A DNA stretch of 64,000 nucleotides from Schistocerca nitens (lineage: Eukaryota; Arthropoda; Insecta; Orthoptera; Acrididae): the NCBI RefSeq assembly GCF_023898315.1, contig NC_064614.1, positions 1,051,280,432-1,051,344,431 on the forward strand, given 5' to 3'. The notes under the pieces were generated by a model that saw nothing but the letters and a program-made list of their open reading frames with translations, did not search any database and was not told where the DNA came from. The position numbers were made by a program, and so were the translations under genes. Positions 23,236 to 34,600 of the stretch are shown one piece after another; within the stretch, counting starts at the first letter, position 1; each line of letters starts with the position of its first letter.

Positions 23236-23814
23236 ATAATTGGACTCATATCTTCATTTGCAATTTCCCACAAGTTATGTTTCTCAGAATTTAGGTACAA
23301 ATATTTCCTGAAGTTTATAAAGCACTGATCTAATTTTTTTCTGTAACTTGCAATAGTCCATAATTCTGTAGTGGACCTAAGCTTTATTGCGGAATCAACT
23401 AAATTACAAAAAAGTAACATTTTTATTAGGAAAAAATTATAAAAATTAAAATGTAAGGTGTGATTTTTTTTATCCTTGTAATATACATAATAAGTGGAAT
23501 GAAATAGGTCTAGTACCTCAGCCATCATGTCACTTATATCTGGTAAAAATTTGGTCTCCTTCAAATGTATAACATTGGATAAAATGGTACCTCAATTTGA
23601 CGAAGCATTTTGAAAAAAAATTACATCAGTTTCTTTGTAATTTTTAATAATCATAAACAGGTTTAAAAATATTCAAAATACTTTTAATTTCTTTAGAAAG
23701 AGTGCTGCATTACCTGCTACCAAAAAAAGTCTGTAAAACATTTACAGTATAAACAGTGCTTGAAAGAAATACGTGTTGATTTTTACGTAATATTGAGCTG
23801 GAAAAGTGTCCTGT

Positions 23815-24690
23815 ATCCTTAAAGACATATAACGGGATATGTGGACTATAACTGAAAAAGTGTCATGATGATCTCTGCATTAGCAAAAGATTCCGGTACA
23901 GTCCCTCATTCGGATCTTCAGGAGGGGACTGCCAAGGGGGAAATGGCCACGAGAAAAAGATTGAATCACCAGCGAAAGGATAACGGTCTACGAGTTGGGG
24001 CGTGGAATGTCAGAAGCTCTAACGTGGTAGGGAAGCTAGAAAATCTGAAAAGGGAAATGCAAAGGCTCAGTATGGGTATAGAAGGGATCAGTGAAGTGAA
24101 ATGGAAAGAAGAGAAGGATTTATGGTCATATTAATATAGGGTAACATCAACAGCAGTAGAAAATGGTATAACGGGAGTAGGACTCGTTACGAGTAGGAAG
24201 GTAGGGCGGGGAGTATGTTACTGTGAACAGTTCAGTGATAGCGTTGTTCCTATCAGAATCGACATCAAACCAACACCACAACGATACTTCAGGTAGACAC
24301 GTCGACGTCGCAAGTTGAAGAAGAAGAGGCAGAGAAAGTGTATGATAATATTGAAGGGATACTACAGTTCATAAAGGGAGAAGAAAGTCTAACAGACATG
24401 GGGGACTGGAATGCAGTTGTAGGGGAAGGAGTAGAAGAAAAGGTTACAAGAGAACATGGGCTTGGGCAAGTGAATAAGAGAGCAGGGAGACTAATTGAGT
24501 TCTGTAAAAAAATTGTACTAGTAATAGCGAATACTCTGTTCAGGAGTCAAAAGGGCAGGAGTTATAAAAGGCTGGTTGACACGGGAGGATTTCAGTTAGA
24601 TTACGTCATGGTCATGCAGAGATTCGCAAATCACATACTCGATTGTAAAGCGTACCCAGGAGCAGATATAAATTCAGATCACCATATAGT
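23815..24690 (+). pseudogene. RTE-like LINE, leader and endonuclease, truncated
   Basis: After the rest of the leader comes an APE-type endonuclease: GLRVGAWNVRSSNVVGKLE (about 23985-24040), GISEVKWKEEKDLWSY (24085-24130), then after a stop and frame change MGDWNAVVGEGVEEK (24397-24440), NTLFRSQKGRSYK (24530-24570), QLDYVMVMQRFANHILDCK (24592-24650) and GADINSDHHIVVV (24660-24695). The W-N-V, GDWNA, and SDHH blocks are the catalytic landmarks. The RT domain is absent: a different LINE tail begins at 24690. Confidence 0.75.
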
Positions 24691-25440
24691 AGTGGTTTGT
24701 TTGTTCGTTTGTTTTGTTTTAGGTCGCAAGGACAACTAGGCTCATACGCACTCATGTCAGGGTGTAGAAAGCGAAGATAATGAGAGGAGTTAAAAACGAC
24801 TACACGATAATCCAAATCGACGGAAGAGAAGACATGGAGAAAGGTTTATAAAATACGACTAAGAGAAACTGAGAGCCTAAACCAAAACTTTAATTGCCTT
24901 CGTCATATTGTTACCATGGATTAAATGGTAAACGCAGTCGAACCCGCACAGCTTTCGCTAAAACAGCCGATAACGCACACGCCAAACACAAACGAGAAAA
25001 TACTTGAGTAAAAAAAGGATATTCCGTCAGGTAATGGTGGACCATCAACGGTTGAGCGCAATGGGCACAAAGTTGTGGGGGAGCACCCGTTAACGAATGG
25101 CAATGGCTAAAAAGAAAGTGCCCGATATGCAACCTCGCTAAAATGATCTCACAGTGAGACGGTCAAGCTTGTGGGAGTGGCTTGATAACCTGGAGCTTGT
25201 TCCCTTGGAAGGAGGAGCAGTGGTGCCAAAGTGACACCACCCACTGACAGACGGAAACACAGAGATCATCAAAGGGAATGTAAGAACCTGCGGACTGAAT
25301 ATGGGGACTGCAGCCTTAGCAGCAGCGTCAGCTGTCTCGTTTCCTGTCAGACCGACGTGACCAGGAGCTCAAATAAACATCACAGTGGCTCCATCAAGAG
25401 TGAGCAAGTGACTGCTTTGCTGGACCCGTGACTGTTTTAA
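24690..25440 (-). pseudogene. 3' fragment of a LINE with RNase H
   Basis: Minus-strand translation gives APGHVGLTGNETADAAAKAAV (about 25310-25375), the C-terminal RNase H block of I- or Jockey-type LINEs. Further left is RxGH...CAHCAQPLMVHHYLTEYPFF (about 25005-25075), the usual C-terminal HxCxxC...H zinc-like region. The 3' end at 24690-24720 is a run of aaac-type units on the minus strand, a simple-repeat LINE tail. It appears inserted into the endonuclease of the + strand LINE. Confidence 0.72.
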
Positions 25441-26099
25441 TATCTTGCCGTTCATATCGACAGCTGTTGAGGTTTAATTGTTACAGAAGTAACTAGTAAG
25501 TAGAGCAAAGAAATTCAAGGCAGTGTGCGATATTACATTACATACGGCCTAGGTAAGCCGGGAATTTAATTTTTTAATTCGAAATATTTTATAACAATTC
25601 CTCTAGCATGATTGTTTTTCAATATTTTAGCAAAACGACCAATTCCTCGATTATTCCGCGTAGTCGTCATAAAAATTTGAAGTGTCCATAGTACGATGAA
25701 AAGAAACAGTTTCATTCATCAAGCAAAACTGATAAAAAGAAACGTTAACGCATTCTGGCACTTAATAATAATTGCTACACTTACTTAGACAAAATTGGAA
25801 TGGAGGGAGGAATGGTCGCGGCTGTTGTTCTGCATACTTAATCAAATTCGTAAAACATGGTGTTTCAGTCTGGTAACGCACAAATGTCTGAAGTTCAACA
25901 ATACTGTTCCCACATCAGAAATGACAAATAATTAACGGAAATTATATTGTCCGACAATTTTCTGAGAAATGCTTTACACTGTCGAAAAATTTCATGATCT
26001 ACAGGCTGAATCCTACTATCAGTTCTCGTCGAATTCGAATTATGTTAAAACTCCTCTCGTTGTCCTCCATACGACAGGTGTGCTGTTATGTCCCAGAAA
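25441..26099. other. No recognisable gene
   Basis: AT-rich sequence with no frame above 70 codons that I can support. Confidence 0.4.
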
Positions 26100-26303
26100 G
26101 CTGGCCGCGGTGGCCGAGCGGTTCTAGGTGCTACAGTCTGGAACCGCGTGACTGCTACGGTCGCAGGTTCGAATCCTGCCTCTGGCATGGATGTGTGTGA
26201 TGTCCTTAGGTTAGTTAGGTTTAAGTAGTTCGAAGTTCTAGGGGACTGATGACCTCAGAAGTTAAGTCCCATAGTGCTCAGAACCATTTGAACCATTTGA
26301 ACC
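26100..26303 (+). mobile_element. Common tRNA-derived SINE
   Basis: Full-length plus-strand copy. Head gctggccgcggtggccgagc, B box aggttcgaatcctgcc, body ttaggttagttaggtttaag, tail agaaccatttgaaccatttg. Close to the consensus that can be read from the other copies in this window. No clear target duplication. Confidence 0.9.
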
Positions 26304-26741
26304 GACCCACAATCGTAACAATTACTCAGAATATGTATTAGAGGTAGAAGAAGAACAGATAGTTATCCTGATATAAATCTTTACCACCATATTCTAATAC
26401 GAAGGGCGTAACGGCATTCTGGGGCGAGCAGAAGTACTGTCCGAAGCTGTAGATGACAGATGCTTACCTCTGCGTCACATCCACGTCCGTTGAGCTGTTA
26501 CCGAAGACGATTTCCGGACAAGAATTGGCTTTCTCTCCTGGTTTCCAAATTAGAATCCGGGCTTCACGAGAGTCATGCCAAGGGCCGGTGATGATATATT
26601 CAAACCTAATGACGAGCTGAATGTCCTAAATGATCCCTATAGCTTGGAAGAAAACTCAAATTGCACGTTAGCCAGAAAAGAAGTACGTAGGAAGCATAAG
26701 TACCGGTTGTGCACTCATCCAAAAAACTGTTATATTGCAGT
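26304..26741. other. No recognisable gene
   Basis: A 73-codon frame at 26575-26796 runs into the SINE and is not supported. Confidence 0.35.
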
Positions 26742-26750
26742 GCCTGTGTT

Positions 26751-26955
26751 GGCTCTGGTTCAAATGGCTCTGAGCACTATGCGACTTAACTTCTGAGGTC
26801 ATCAGTCGCCTAGAACTTAGAACTAATTAAATCTAACTAACCTAAGGACATCACACACGTCCATGCCCGAGGCAGGATTCGAAACTGCGACCGTAGCGGT
26901 CGCCCGGCTCCAGACTGTAGCGCCTAGAACCGCACGGCCACTCCGGCCGGCTAGG
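26751..26955 (-). mobile_element. Common tRNA-derived SINE with target duplication
   Basis: Minus-strand copy; tail at left (ggttcaaatggctctgagca), head at right. gcctgtgtt occurs at 26742-26750 and 26956-26964, a 9-bp target duplication. It inserted at the edge of the palindromic repeat that follows. Confidence 0.85.
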
Positions 26956-26956
26956 G

Positions 26957-27046
26957 CCTGTGTTATTCAAAAGTACGATGTAATGTTTCTTCAGACGCGC
27001 TTGCATTTCAGGAGGAATATTGCATCGTACCCCTGATTAACACAGG
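26957..27046. repeat. Imperfect hairpin, 28-bp arms
   Basis: The arm 26957-26984 (begins cctgtgttattcaaaagtac) pairs with 27019-27046 (ends ctgattaacacagg) at 23 of 28 positions by eye. Related sequence (cctgtgctatcccgaattac) occurs between the inverted pair near 63.6 kb, so it belongs to the same repeat family. Confidence 0.75.
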
Positions 27047-27380
27047 TATTGCAATATCGTACTTATCCGCCACCACCGGCGATTAAAATATTTTCCCTGT
27101 ACGGGAAGATTCGCAATGGATGTATGAGTGCAGGCTGTTGACTCATAGTAGACGACATAAGGAAGTTTGTGTGTGGCCGTGACACGTGCTCAGATAACCT
27201 AATGGTCTGCCGGCATGGTAGCTCAACGGATGTCATGTGACGTCCACTGCGATCAAATACAATGAACAATAACGAACAAAATGTAAATAAAACAATGGTA
27301 AGGTGACTACTCGCGATAAGCGTGAAATCCGGGTTCGAGTGCCGATGCGGCACAGATTTTTACTGTCGTAATTCCTTTAT
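27047..27380 (+). mobile_element. tRNA-promoter-bearing repeat, interrupted by a SINE
   Basis: Contains gggaagattcgcaatggatg, ggaagtttgtgtgtggcc, then, after an inserted SINE, aaggtgactactcgcgataa and a B box gggttcgagtgccg followed by ttttactgtcgtaattcc. Matches the plus copy at 63.63-63.81 kb and the minus copy at 63.37-63.55 kb. Its pol III-like promoter lies near the 3' end. Confidence 0.7.
27211..27294 (+). mobile_element. Short copy of the ccggca-type SINE
   Basis: Begins ccggcatggtagctcaacgg and carries gtgacgtccactgcgatcaa, then an A-rich tail (aacaataacgaacaaaatgt). The middle part present in the 10.9 kb copy is deleted. aatggt at both edges (27201-27206 region and about 27294-27299) may be the target duplication. 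Confidence 0.65.
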
Positions 27381-27539
27381 ACAGCTGATGGTTGCCGAAA
27401 TTCGCAACTGCGAATACATTTCATGCGTCCAAGATAAAGTTATAAATTATTAACTGGTAAGAGACAGTCTGAGTTTCTGGAGTTTGTCCCGACTAAGTTG
27501 GTGGAAAATTTTCCTTTAGCACCACGATATTGCTGTCAG

Positions 27540-27835
27540 ACACATTCACAGGCGAAACTGGAATCAAATCTCGGTTGGTAGAGGGCGGCCAATGAGATGG
27601 CCAACGCTGTCCCCAGATTTAATTACCTTTGATTACATTTTGGAGATGTATCAAAGCCGTGGTGTATCAAGAGCGTCTTACAACGCACAATGATACGAAA
27701 GACAGTATTTGCGAAGAATGGAGGTCGTTCCCAAGTGGAGAGACCACTTTGGTAGTAAAAGTGCACAAAGGTGGCCATGATTGGGCTTTTAATGAGAAGG
27801 AAATTCTTTTAAACACTTGTTACCGCTAACAGAAA
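27540..27835 (+). pseudogene. DDE transposase C-terminal remnant
   Basis: Around 27595-27640 one frame reads RWPTLSPDLITFDYIL, the WPxxSPDLxxxDxxLW box holding the last catalytic aspartate in mariner-related transposases. Following frames read QSRGVSRASYN and EEWRSFPSGET in shifted registers. The upstream core and the ends are not recognisable. Confidence 0.5.
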
Positions 27836-27839
27836 CAGA

Positions 27840-28769
27840 AAAATGTTTGTTTCCTTATAATTTGCTTTAATTGTCAAAGTTAGAAGCAAATGTTACACAA
27901 AGACGAAAGTATAGGGAAACGTTTTTATATGTGTTCAACAATTAGAAAAGCATATTTATTTTCCAACAATTCATTTTACTTACTTCCGCGTTTTTAATTC
28001 GTCAGCCTTTGATAATACCAAATAAACAGCGTTAGGAGAGGAAAGATTTGATCGTTTTGAGAGTAATTTTTTTGTCCTAAATTGTCACTTGTTCACATTT
28101 GAAATTTTGGAGGTCCTCCACTTTTCAACAGCTTCCGCATAGTGTACAGTTCGTTTTTAATGGCTATAAAGATTTGTAGCCGCGCTGACGGTTCCATGCT
28201 TTGCCTGTCGACAACATGCAACCTGATTATAAGGTACTGGTAGACATCTAAGCAGAGTCCGAAATGTCACTTGTGAACTGCCAGCTGTTGCCAGCAAGCC
28301 GCCGCGAAGCGTCGAATCGCTGGCAGCGTGCGAACAGCACACTGCAGTGACGCACTTGAAACAAGCGCTACTCATCTAGTGCAACACTGAGCACTAACCG
28401 CGATCTGTCACCGAGCATAGCAGACAACAGGGCGTTCTAACCACTGAACATTTCACACCATGCAATAACGAGACTTATCCGAGGTAGAGCTGACAGACGT
28501 TAACGTGAGGCAATATCGGCGCGCGATAACGTCTCTAGCAACTAACGATCCAATCCGACATTTCTAAACCTGTCCTGAAATCTTTTACAGAGGAAGAATA
28601 CACCTACAGAAACACTGTGTCAAAATTTTAGCTGCTAAGACACACCTCAAGTATTTTCTAAAACAAGAGTTGAAAACTGTCAGTTTCGTAGCTCGCCAGG
28701 CGGCCGGAGACGTTTACACCTCTACCTCAGCCGTAACATACAGCGTAACCGCAACGCGACAAGTGTATA
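27840..28769. other. No recognisable gene
   Basis: The first 200 bases are AT-rich; from about 28160 composition becomes more GC-rich with many CG dinucleotides, but no ORF, splice-like coding stretch or known repeat is visible. Confidence 0.4.
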
Positions 28770-28957
28770 ATGGCTCTGAGCACTATGGGACTTAAACTTC
28801 TGAGGTCATCAGTCCCCTAGAACTTAGAACTACTTAAACCTAACTAACCTAAGGACATCACACACATCCATGCCCGAGGCAGGATTCGAACCTGCGACCG
28901 TAGCGGTCTCGTGGTTCCAAACTGTAGCGCCTAGAACCGCTCGGCCACTCTGGCCGG
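28770..28957 (-). mobile_element. Common tRNA-derived SINE
   Basis: Minus-strand copy with the usual body (taggttagtta motif inverted) and a tRNA-like head ending gcggccgagc-type sequence at 28940-28957. The extreme tail (gttcaaa) is missing, so the 3' end is slightly truncated. Confidence 0.88.
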
Positions 28958-30011
28958 GTGGGTCGGTTCCATAAGGACACAGTTGCGAATCTGTGCCTCC
29001 AATGTTCCTAACAACATGTCGCGACCAGCTCGGAGGATCCTGATCCCTCCCTGCATAAACACTCCCTGCTTTTTGATAACTTTTGCCTCATTCTCCGAGA
29101 ACAATAAACGTGTCTAATGTCCAATGGAGCGGTAGGGGAGCAGTAGGAATGGGTTGGTAACGTGTTCTAAGCTTCACAATATTTGTAAAAAGCCGCTGCA
29201 CAATAGAAAATCAATCTGGCAGTCATTTAATTTCCGAATAAAACACTTCAAAGACAATAAACAGACAAAGCTCTTCAACAGTATAATAATCTATATGAGT
29301 AAGGCAAATTCCCGACAGACTGACTCATTCGCTGACTCATCGTACCCGCCTCGTTAACAGGGACAGATGTTTGAAACTTGCAGAGGCTGTTGATCTCATT
29401 TGTAGGGTCCATTTAAGAACGGATTTTTCGATATTCTGTCCGTAAGGGGGTGATATAGGGGACGAAATGTTTAGTGAAAATATGTCGCTATTAAGGTTAT
29501 TTTTAAGGCAGTACTACGAAAATTGCAATTTCACTTCTCGGTCAGAAATGAAAACAAATAAAAATACGAAAGCATTTATTTGACCTCCTTAGGGTTTGAA
29601 ATTCCAAGAACATTGAAACACATAAATCCATGTATCTGTGAAGTCACATACCAGCTTTCATGGATTTATCTTTAGCTTCAGTAGTTCTTTAATAATGACA
29701 TTTCTTCGCCAAATAAACATTGAGCATCTATTTTCACTCTTTAGGGGATACATTTCCAGAAATGTTGCAACACGTGTATTTTTATTTGTGGTAGAGAACC
29801 CAAATATTAATTTTCGTTTTTATAGCTACCATAATCGCTTTTTGTACTGTGTGAAGATTTACACATGAGATTTGAGAGTAACAAACCACTAATTCAATTA
29901 AAGGAAAAGGAAAAAAAAAAATGTGCACACAATAGAGTCTACACGAGTGAAGCGGCAGGCATTAAGCTGGTTTTTCTGTAAAAAACACTGGCGGTTGACC
30001 TTGGAGAATAA
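28958..30011. other. AT-rich stretch, possible dispersed repeat
   Basis: No gene. The part from about 29400 to 29870 (cgtaagggggtgatatagg, gacctccttagggtttgaa, taccagctttcatggattta) resembles a repeat I recall from orthopteran sequence, but no ends are seen. Confidence 0.35.
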
Positions 30012-30426
30012 ATGAAATTAAAAATGATCTACTGCTGTAGAAGTGCTGTTAGTAGTTACACTATACTTGTAGACAACGCCCGGCATAGAATGTATTTGAC
30101 TCTCACGGTGGAGTCCCAACACATTCGGCGACACATCCAACTTGACGGCCAGGTGAAACAGATGCACCTCGTCTACTTGCGCGACGGTGTGGTAAATGTA
30201 CCGTCCAACTCTGGGCGTTGACCCGTGGCTTCGGCGACTGCCCTATGCGGCGTTCCGGCTCGGGCAATGTAGGGACAACGGCGACATGTGTATGGTCCGG
30301 CGACGTCGCTCGACAGCCCCAGCAGGAAATTCATATCCACAACGCCACCACTGGAACGGTGGAATTTCCGTCAGGGCATATAACGCATCTTCATTAGAGT
30401 ATGCCGTTAATGAGCGAATAAAATGA
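30012..30426 (+). pseudogene. Unidentified protein-like ORF, frameshifted
   Basis: The first frame (30012-30221, 69 codons) reads YLTLTVESQHIRRHIQL and VYLRDGVVNVPSNSGR. A second frame starting inside it (to 30426) continues with LRRLPYAAFRLGQCRDNG and RRRRSTAPAGNSYPQ. The two fit end to end as one protein broken by a one-base shift near 30215. Composition is biased to R, Q, V and G, unlike its AT-rich surroundings. I do not recognise the family; a retroelement ORF1 or a host-derived piece are both possible. Confidence 0.4.
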
Positions 30427-30961
30427 ACACGTCAAGACAATTATACAAGACTGTGCTTAAACTGACACACAATATTTTTTAGCTCAACGCAATCTGACTT
30501 TCAAAAATCTCTGCAAAAGAATGGCCCTGACTAACATTAACCTATACCTTTCACAAATCACTTACCTCACCAAAAATCTTCGTTACTCGAACTACTGCAA
30601 TACAGCGAGCGCCACTACTGCCAGCTAAATAAAAGATTCAAACTACTGAAGGCAAAAACTACTAATAGGCACAGTTAGCAAATGAAAGATTTTGATAGAG
30701 AACAAACAATGCATTTACCTGAATAGTATTCAAAAGTCATAATGTATATAGCAGTTCATGACATCCAGTCTTACAAATTTCAAAACTCCGCCATCTCTCT
30801 CCCCACATCCACCACTGCTGGAGGCTCACCTCCAACTGCGCAACGCTACAGGGCAGACAACAATGCAAACTAGCCACAGACTGCACACAGCACAGCCAGT
30901 GATTCTCATACAGAGCGCTACGTAACGTTGCCAATAAGAAAACATAAACAGCCTACTTACA
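30424..30961 (-). repeat. 3' LTR, with empty Tc1 site
   Basis: 538 bp. Aligns with 38177-38503 plus 39926-40174. It lacks about 36 bp that the other LTR has (gcgctgttaacagccaacat onward at 40029), apparently lost between short ctac repeats. At 30739-30747 it shows the uninterrupted sequence catatagc-type site (atgtatatagcag) where the Tc1-like element sits in the other LTR. Confidence 0.9.
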
Positions 30962-30981
30962 TAGCCCCCATGCTCCCCACA
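30962..30981 (-). other. Polypurine tract
   Basis: On the minus strand it reads tgtggggagcatgggggcta directly before the 3' LTR start TGTAAGTAGG. This is where plus-strand DNA synthesis would be primed. Confidence 0.75.
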
Positions 30982-31365
30982 AAAAATTTTACAAATTGTT
31001 TTGGGCAGTGGCCAATTATGATTTGATAAAATTTTTCATAATTACAATAACAAAGATATCAAATGCACACACTTATTGATACAATGTTGGTCAAAAGCTA
31101 AAATTTTCTCACAGTCCATAAAGACAGTCCTGATCATTCATCACAGTAAAATTGCAGTGTTTTTCTCAAAGTCTGAGCAGTAAAAGAAAATGCACACGGA
31201 AGTAGAGGATTTCCATGCAGTCTTGAAGAAGTAGTGTTGTCCTTCCAACGGAAAGACAGTGCTGACTCTCGACATGCAGACAGGTAATGGGCCACAAACA
31301 GAGCAAACCCACAGCAGAGTCAATCGACGTTTTGAAGAATATTGGTAGGTAGGTCATCACAGAGT

Positions 31366-31607
31366 AGACCCACTGTAGTCCTGGTAGAGATTACGGTATT
31401 GGTGGGCCACCAGAGGTGCAGACCCACTGCAGTCCTTGTAGAAATAATGGTATTGGTGGGCCATCAAAGATGCAGATCCACTGTAGTCCACGTAGGGATA
31501 ATGGTATTGGTGGGTCATCAAAGATGCAGATCCACTGTAGTCCATGTAGAGATAATGGTATTGGTGGGTCATCAAAGATGCAGACCCACTGTAGTCCTTG
31601 TAGAGAT
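31366..31607. repeat. 54-bp tandem repeat, 4.5 copies
   Basis: Units start at 31366, 31420, 31474, 31528 and 31582, each beginning agaycc and containing actgtagtcc and ggtattggtggg. Period is exactly 54 bp. Because 54 is a multiple of three, several frames stay open on both strands (for example 95 codons at 31342-31629), but no start context or homology supports translation. It lies in the non-coding part of the LTR element. Confidence 0.9.
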
Positions 31608-31630
31608 GGCCAGCAGCCATCTGTTGTGAC

Positions 31631-31667
31631 TTATGACCACAGCAGTTGAGTCCCATAGTGCTCAGAC
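31631..31667 (+). mobile_element. 37-bp scrap of a SINE with 14-bp target duplication
   Basis: ttatgaccacagcagttgag and the following tcccatagtgctcagac match the 3' body of the SINE at 5.8 kb. ccatctgttgtgac precedes it (31617-31630) and follows it (31668-31681) exactly. The SINE head and its last 3' bases are both absent. Confidence 0.82.
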
Positions 31668-31681
31668 CCATCTGTTGTGAC

Positions 31682-34600
31682 TGTGCAGGTGCACAATCAC
31701 CATTTAAGAGTCTTGCGGATAATATAGCAAGTCCATAACCACCACTTGTGCACTCACAAAGTTTTTGGAATTGTCCTTAGAACCAGCAATGCTGTTATCC
31801 AGTCCCTTGCTGAATTATTAACACACATGCAAACACTAACAGTCCCTACTTCTCACATATTGTCCATATAGTATTACCAACAGAAACGTGTGCAGTGAAA
31901 TGGAACTTACAAGTCACTTAATTTGATGAACTGCTGTCAATTACAATTTTGTAACATAAGAATACAATAACAAAGCTACAAAATACATCATTAAAACATA
32001 ATAATACAGATAACATTTGTAGTAATACAGGCTTTAGAAAACAATAGAAATAAACATATACATCAGTGTTACAGGAATTATGAGATAAGTAGATACATAA
32101 AAGATCAGAATTAATTTTGAAACATCAACTTCACACATGAGCATTAAAACAAAACAGAATAAATAATCTCTAAACATCTTTACAAAGTAAATAGCATATT
32201 ATTCATGCCAGTTATATTTGAGGATAACAGTATTCCTCATCATAGTGAATGTAGCTAAGTATTAGTAGAGAGAAAAATTCTATGAAACAGTACACAGAGA
32301 CAGGAAGAAAACAAATACACAAGGGTACACAAACACATAGTGGGATAACACAAAAGGAAAGGACAGGGTTCGTTTTCAGTGTAACATTTAGTACTGCAGT
32401 CCAACCCAAAACTTCATTCCATAGATCTTTTTTTTCTTATTTCAACATTTGTTTCCACCAAAAAAATCCTATCCAAGCATGCTTTCTGTATTCTGTTCAC
32501 ATCCTCTTTCAAAAATAATTTTTCACCACTGTACACTACTTTTTTGGCCACACCATTTTCTTATAGCTTCTCAATGCATTTCTTCCAATCCATCATAGTT
32601 TCTTACATCGTCTACCCCCTCTTAAGCTAACTTAAATCTACTGAGCTCAGATACTAAACTAAGGGACGAGGCAATGCAGCAGTACAAAACAATTAACGCA
32701 AACAGCAATGGCAAAAAAATGGAAATTGGCGAAGCAATTGCAATATTACAATTAATATAAGGCAATGAGCAGCAAACAAGAAAAATAAATCAGTTGTAAT
32801 ACTGGCTTAACAGAGTAATATAAAGTGAAATCTTGTAGCACTATGCCTGGCAAACAGCAGCAGCAAATGCAATAACTTATATCTAAACATGACAAAGCTC
32901 AAGCAGAAAAAATATTACAGGGAAAATGGCCATGTTTAATACCTATGTCACATCTTAACACTAGATTGATGCATCACTGTAACTTGCTCAAGCAGACAAG
33001 TTACCAAGTCACTGACAAAAATTATGTATGCAATTCCTGTGAAGTGGAAATGTCTTATTGTGCTCCCTCATTTTTTTGGAGTACATCCATCATAAAGTTA
33101 TTTTTTACTGGATATGTAGGCATAAAATATTTATATTAGTACATCTATAAAATTTTATTTTAACCAATGCTGCAGTGCAGCTAGGAACTAGATATTAAAC
33201 AAAATAGGCAAAGCAAGGCGTGAAACGTCATTCACTAGCCATATGGCATTTCATAATGCAGTAAACAATCTTTCAACTAGCAAGACAATAGACACGAAAT
33301 GTTTCTCATCATTTCATTTCAGTAAATATCATAAATTAAGAGCTCTACAGTGTAATCATGTTTTCAAGTTTGAAGGTGTCGTATTTACGATGCTTTCTAC
33401 AAAGGAATGTCAATAGCGAGGATAATGGCCTCTTTTTTTTTTCTTCTCCACCTGTGCCTCTGTAAGGCACACACTAATGGCTTTTTTCCAGGCGTCTGTT
33501 GCGCAGCAGGGTGCCCACGACGCATTACGTGAAGGTGGTCACTTAACTTTCTTACCGAAATATTTACAACACCAGTTTGCACTACAGTGGCAGTCTCATA
33601 TACAAAATTTCACGGGTCGAGAATTTGCGTTGCAAATGTGTAGAAACAAAATCTTATGAATATAACAGTGTCCAAAAAATTTTCGCCAGCATTGTGATAC
33701 ATACACGCATTTACACACATTTCATAGCTCTTAAAGTACGATTCTTGGTTTCCAACAACCTTTTTCACAAGTCAGAATCCCTAAGCACTATTCATTACTC
33801 CTTACCTTATTACACATATACATATTCGTCGACACGTCAATCTTGCGACGACACTTCAATATTTCATCGTAATAAATACATAGCATAATCAAATTCCCCA
33901 TATTGCATCAGATTGTTGATCATAAACGTACCTCAACAGCATAATACACATCGTCGTCGTAAAAATAACATCATAATACCTCAGTCAAATCTCAAAAACG
34001 TCGTTGCTTTCTGTAATAATGTCAAAACGTAAAAAAATTCTCTGTTCATTTCAATAGTGTCATCTACCTCAAACGTACTTTAAAAATCATGATCCCATAC
34101 CAAATACATCATTCAAAGCTCTCATAGTATCACAATGGTTCTGAAAAAATATGAACAGTTCACAAAGTACAGACTAAATACAGTTTCATAAGTGTGAAGT
34201 TATCCAACTGTGTAATTACGTAAACATCTGTCACTGATGTAGTAAAAAAAAATGTTTGTCTCTCAGTTAAATGATCAGATAGCTGTGTAATTTGTGTGTT
34301 AGAGAAATATGGTACCGATGTGTACAGTTGTATAAGCAAATACCATATTAGCTAGGGCTCCTTGTGCTTGCCAAACACATGGTACACAAAGTAAGCGTGT
34401 ACCCCCCTGAGGATTAATGTAATTATACCCTCAGGTGTTACAGATTACAGCAATGGAATGACAAGTATCACGGAAAACCTTTGTATCATTGTACTTCAAA
34501 TATCTTTAAAAATAAATGTTTTAAGTACAAAATTAATCACTCAAATACGTGTACTGTAGCGCTAAACTGTGCGTCTTGGTGTAAGATAATCTCTGTGGAA

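Larger units (their letters stand above)
21255..23814 (+). mobile_element. MULE (Mutator-like) element inserted in the LINE leader
   Basis: About 2.5 kb separate the two halves of the LINE leader and contain a MULE transposase. Similar sequences ttaaggatata (near 21242) and ttaaagacata (near 23818) at the two edges may be a diverged target duplication of about 11 bp, the size expected for this superfamily. I could not define the terminal inverted repeats by eye. Confidence 0.6.

Noticed and set aside
28160-28740. Promoter or CpG-rich regulatory region of a host gene
   Set aside because: Richer in CG than its surroundings, but no adjacent coding sequence or motif supports it.
31366-31607. CRISPR-like array
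   Set aside because: Units are contiguous with no unique spacers, in a eukaryotic retrotransposon. It is a simple tandem repeat.
31342-31629. 95-residue repeat protein
   Set aside because: Frames are open on both strands merely because the repeat period is a multiple of three.
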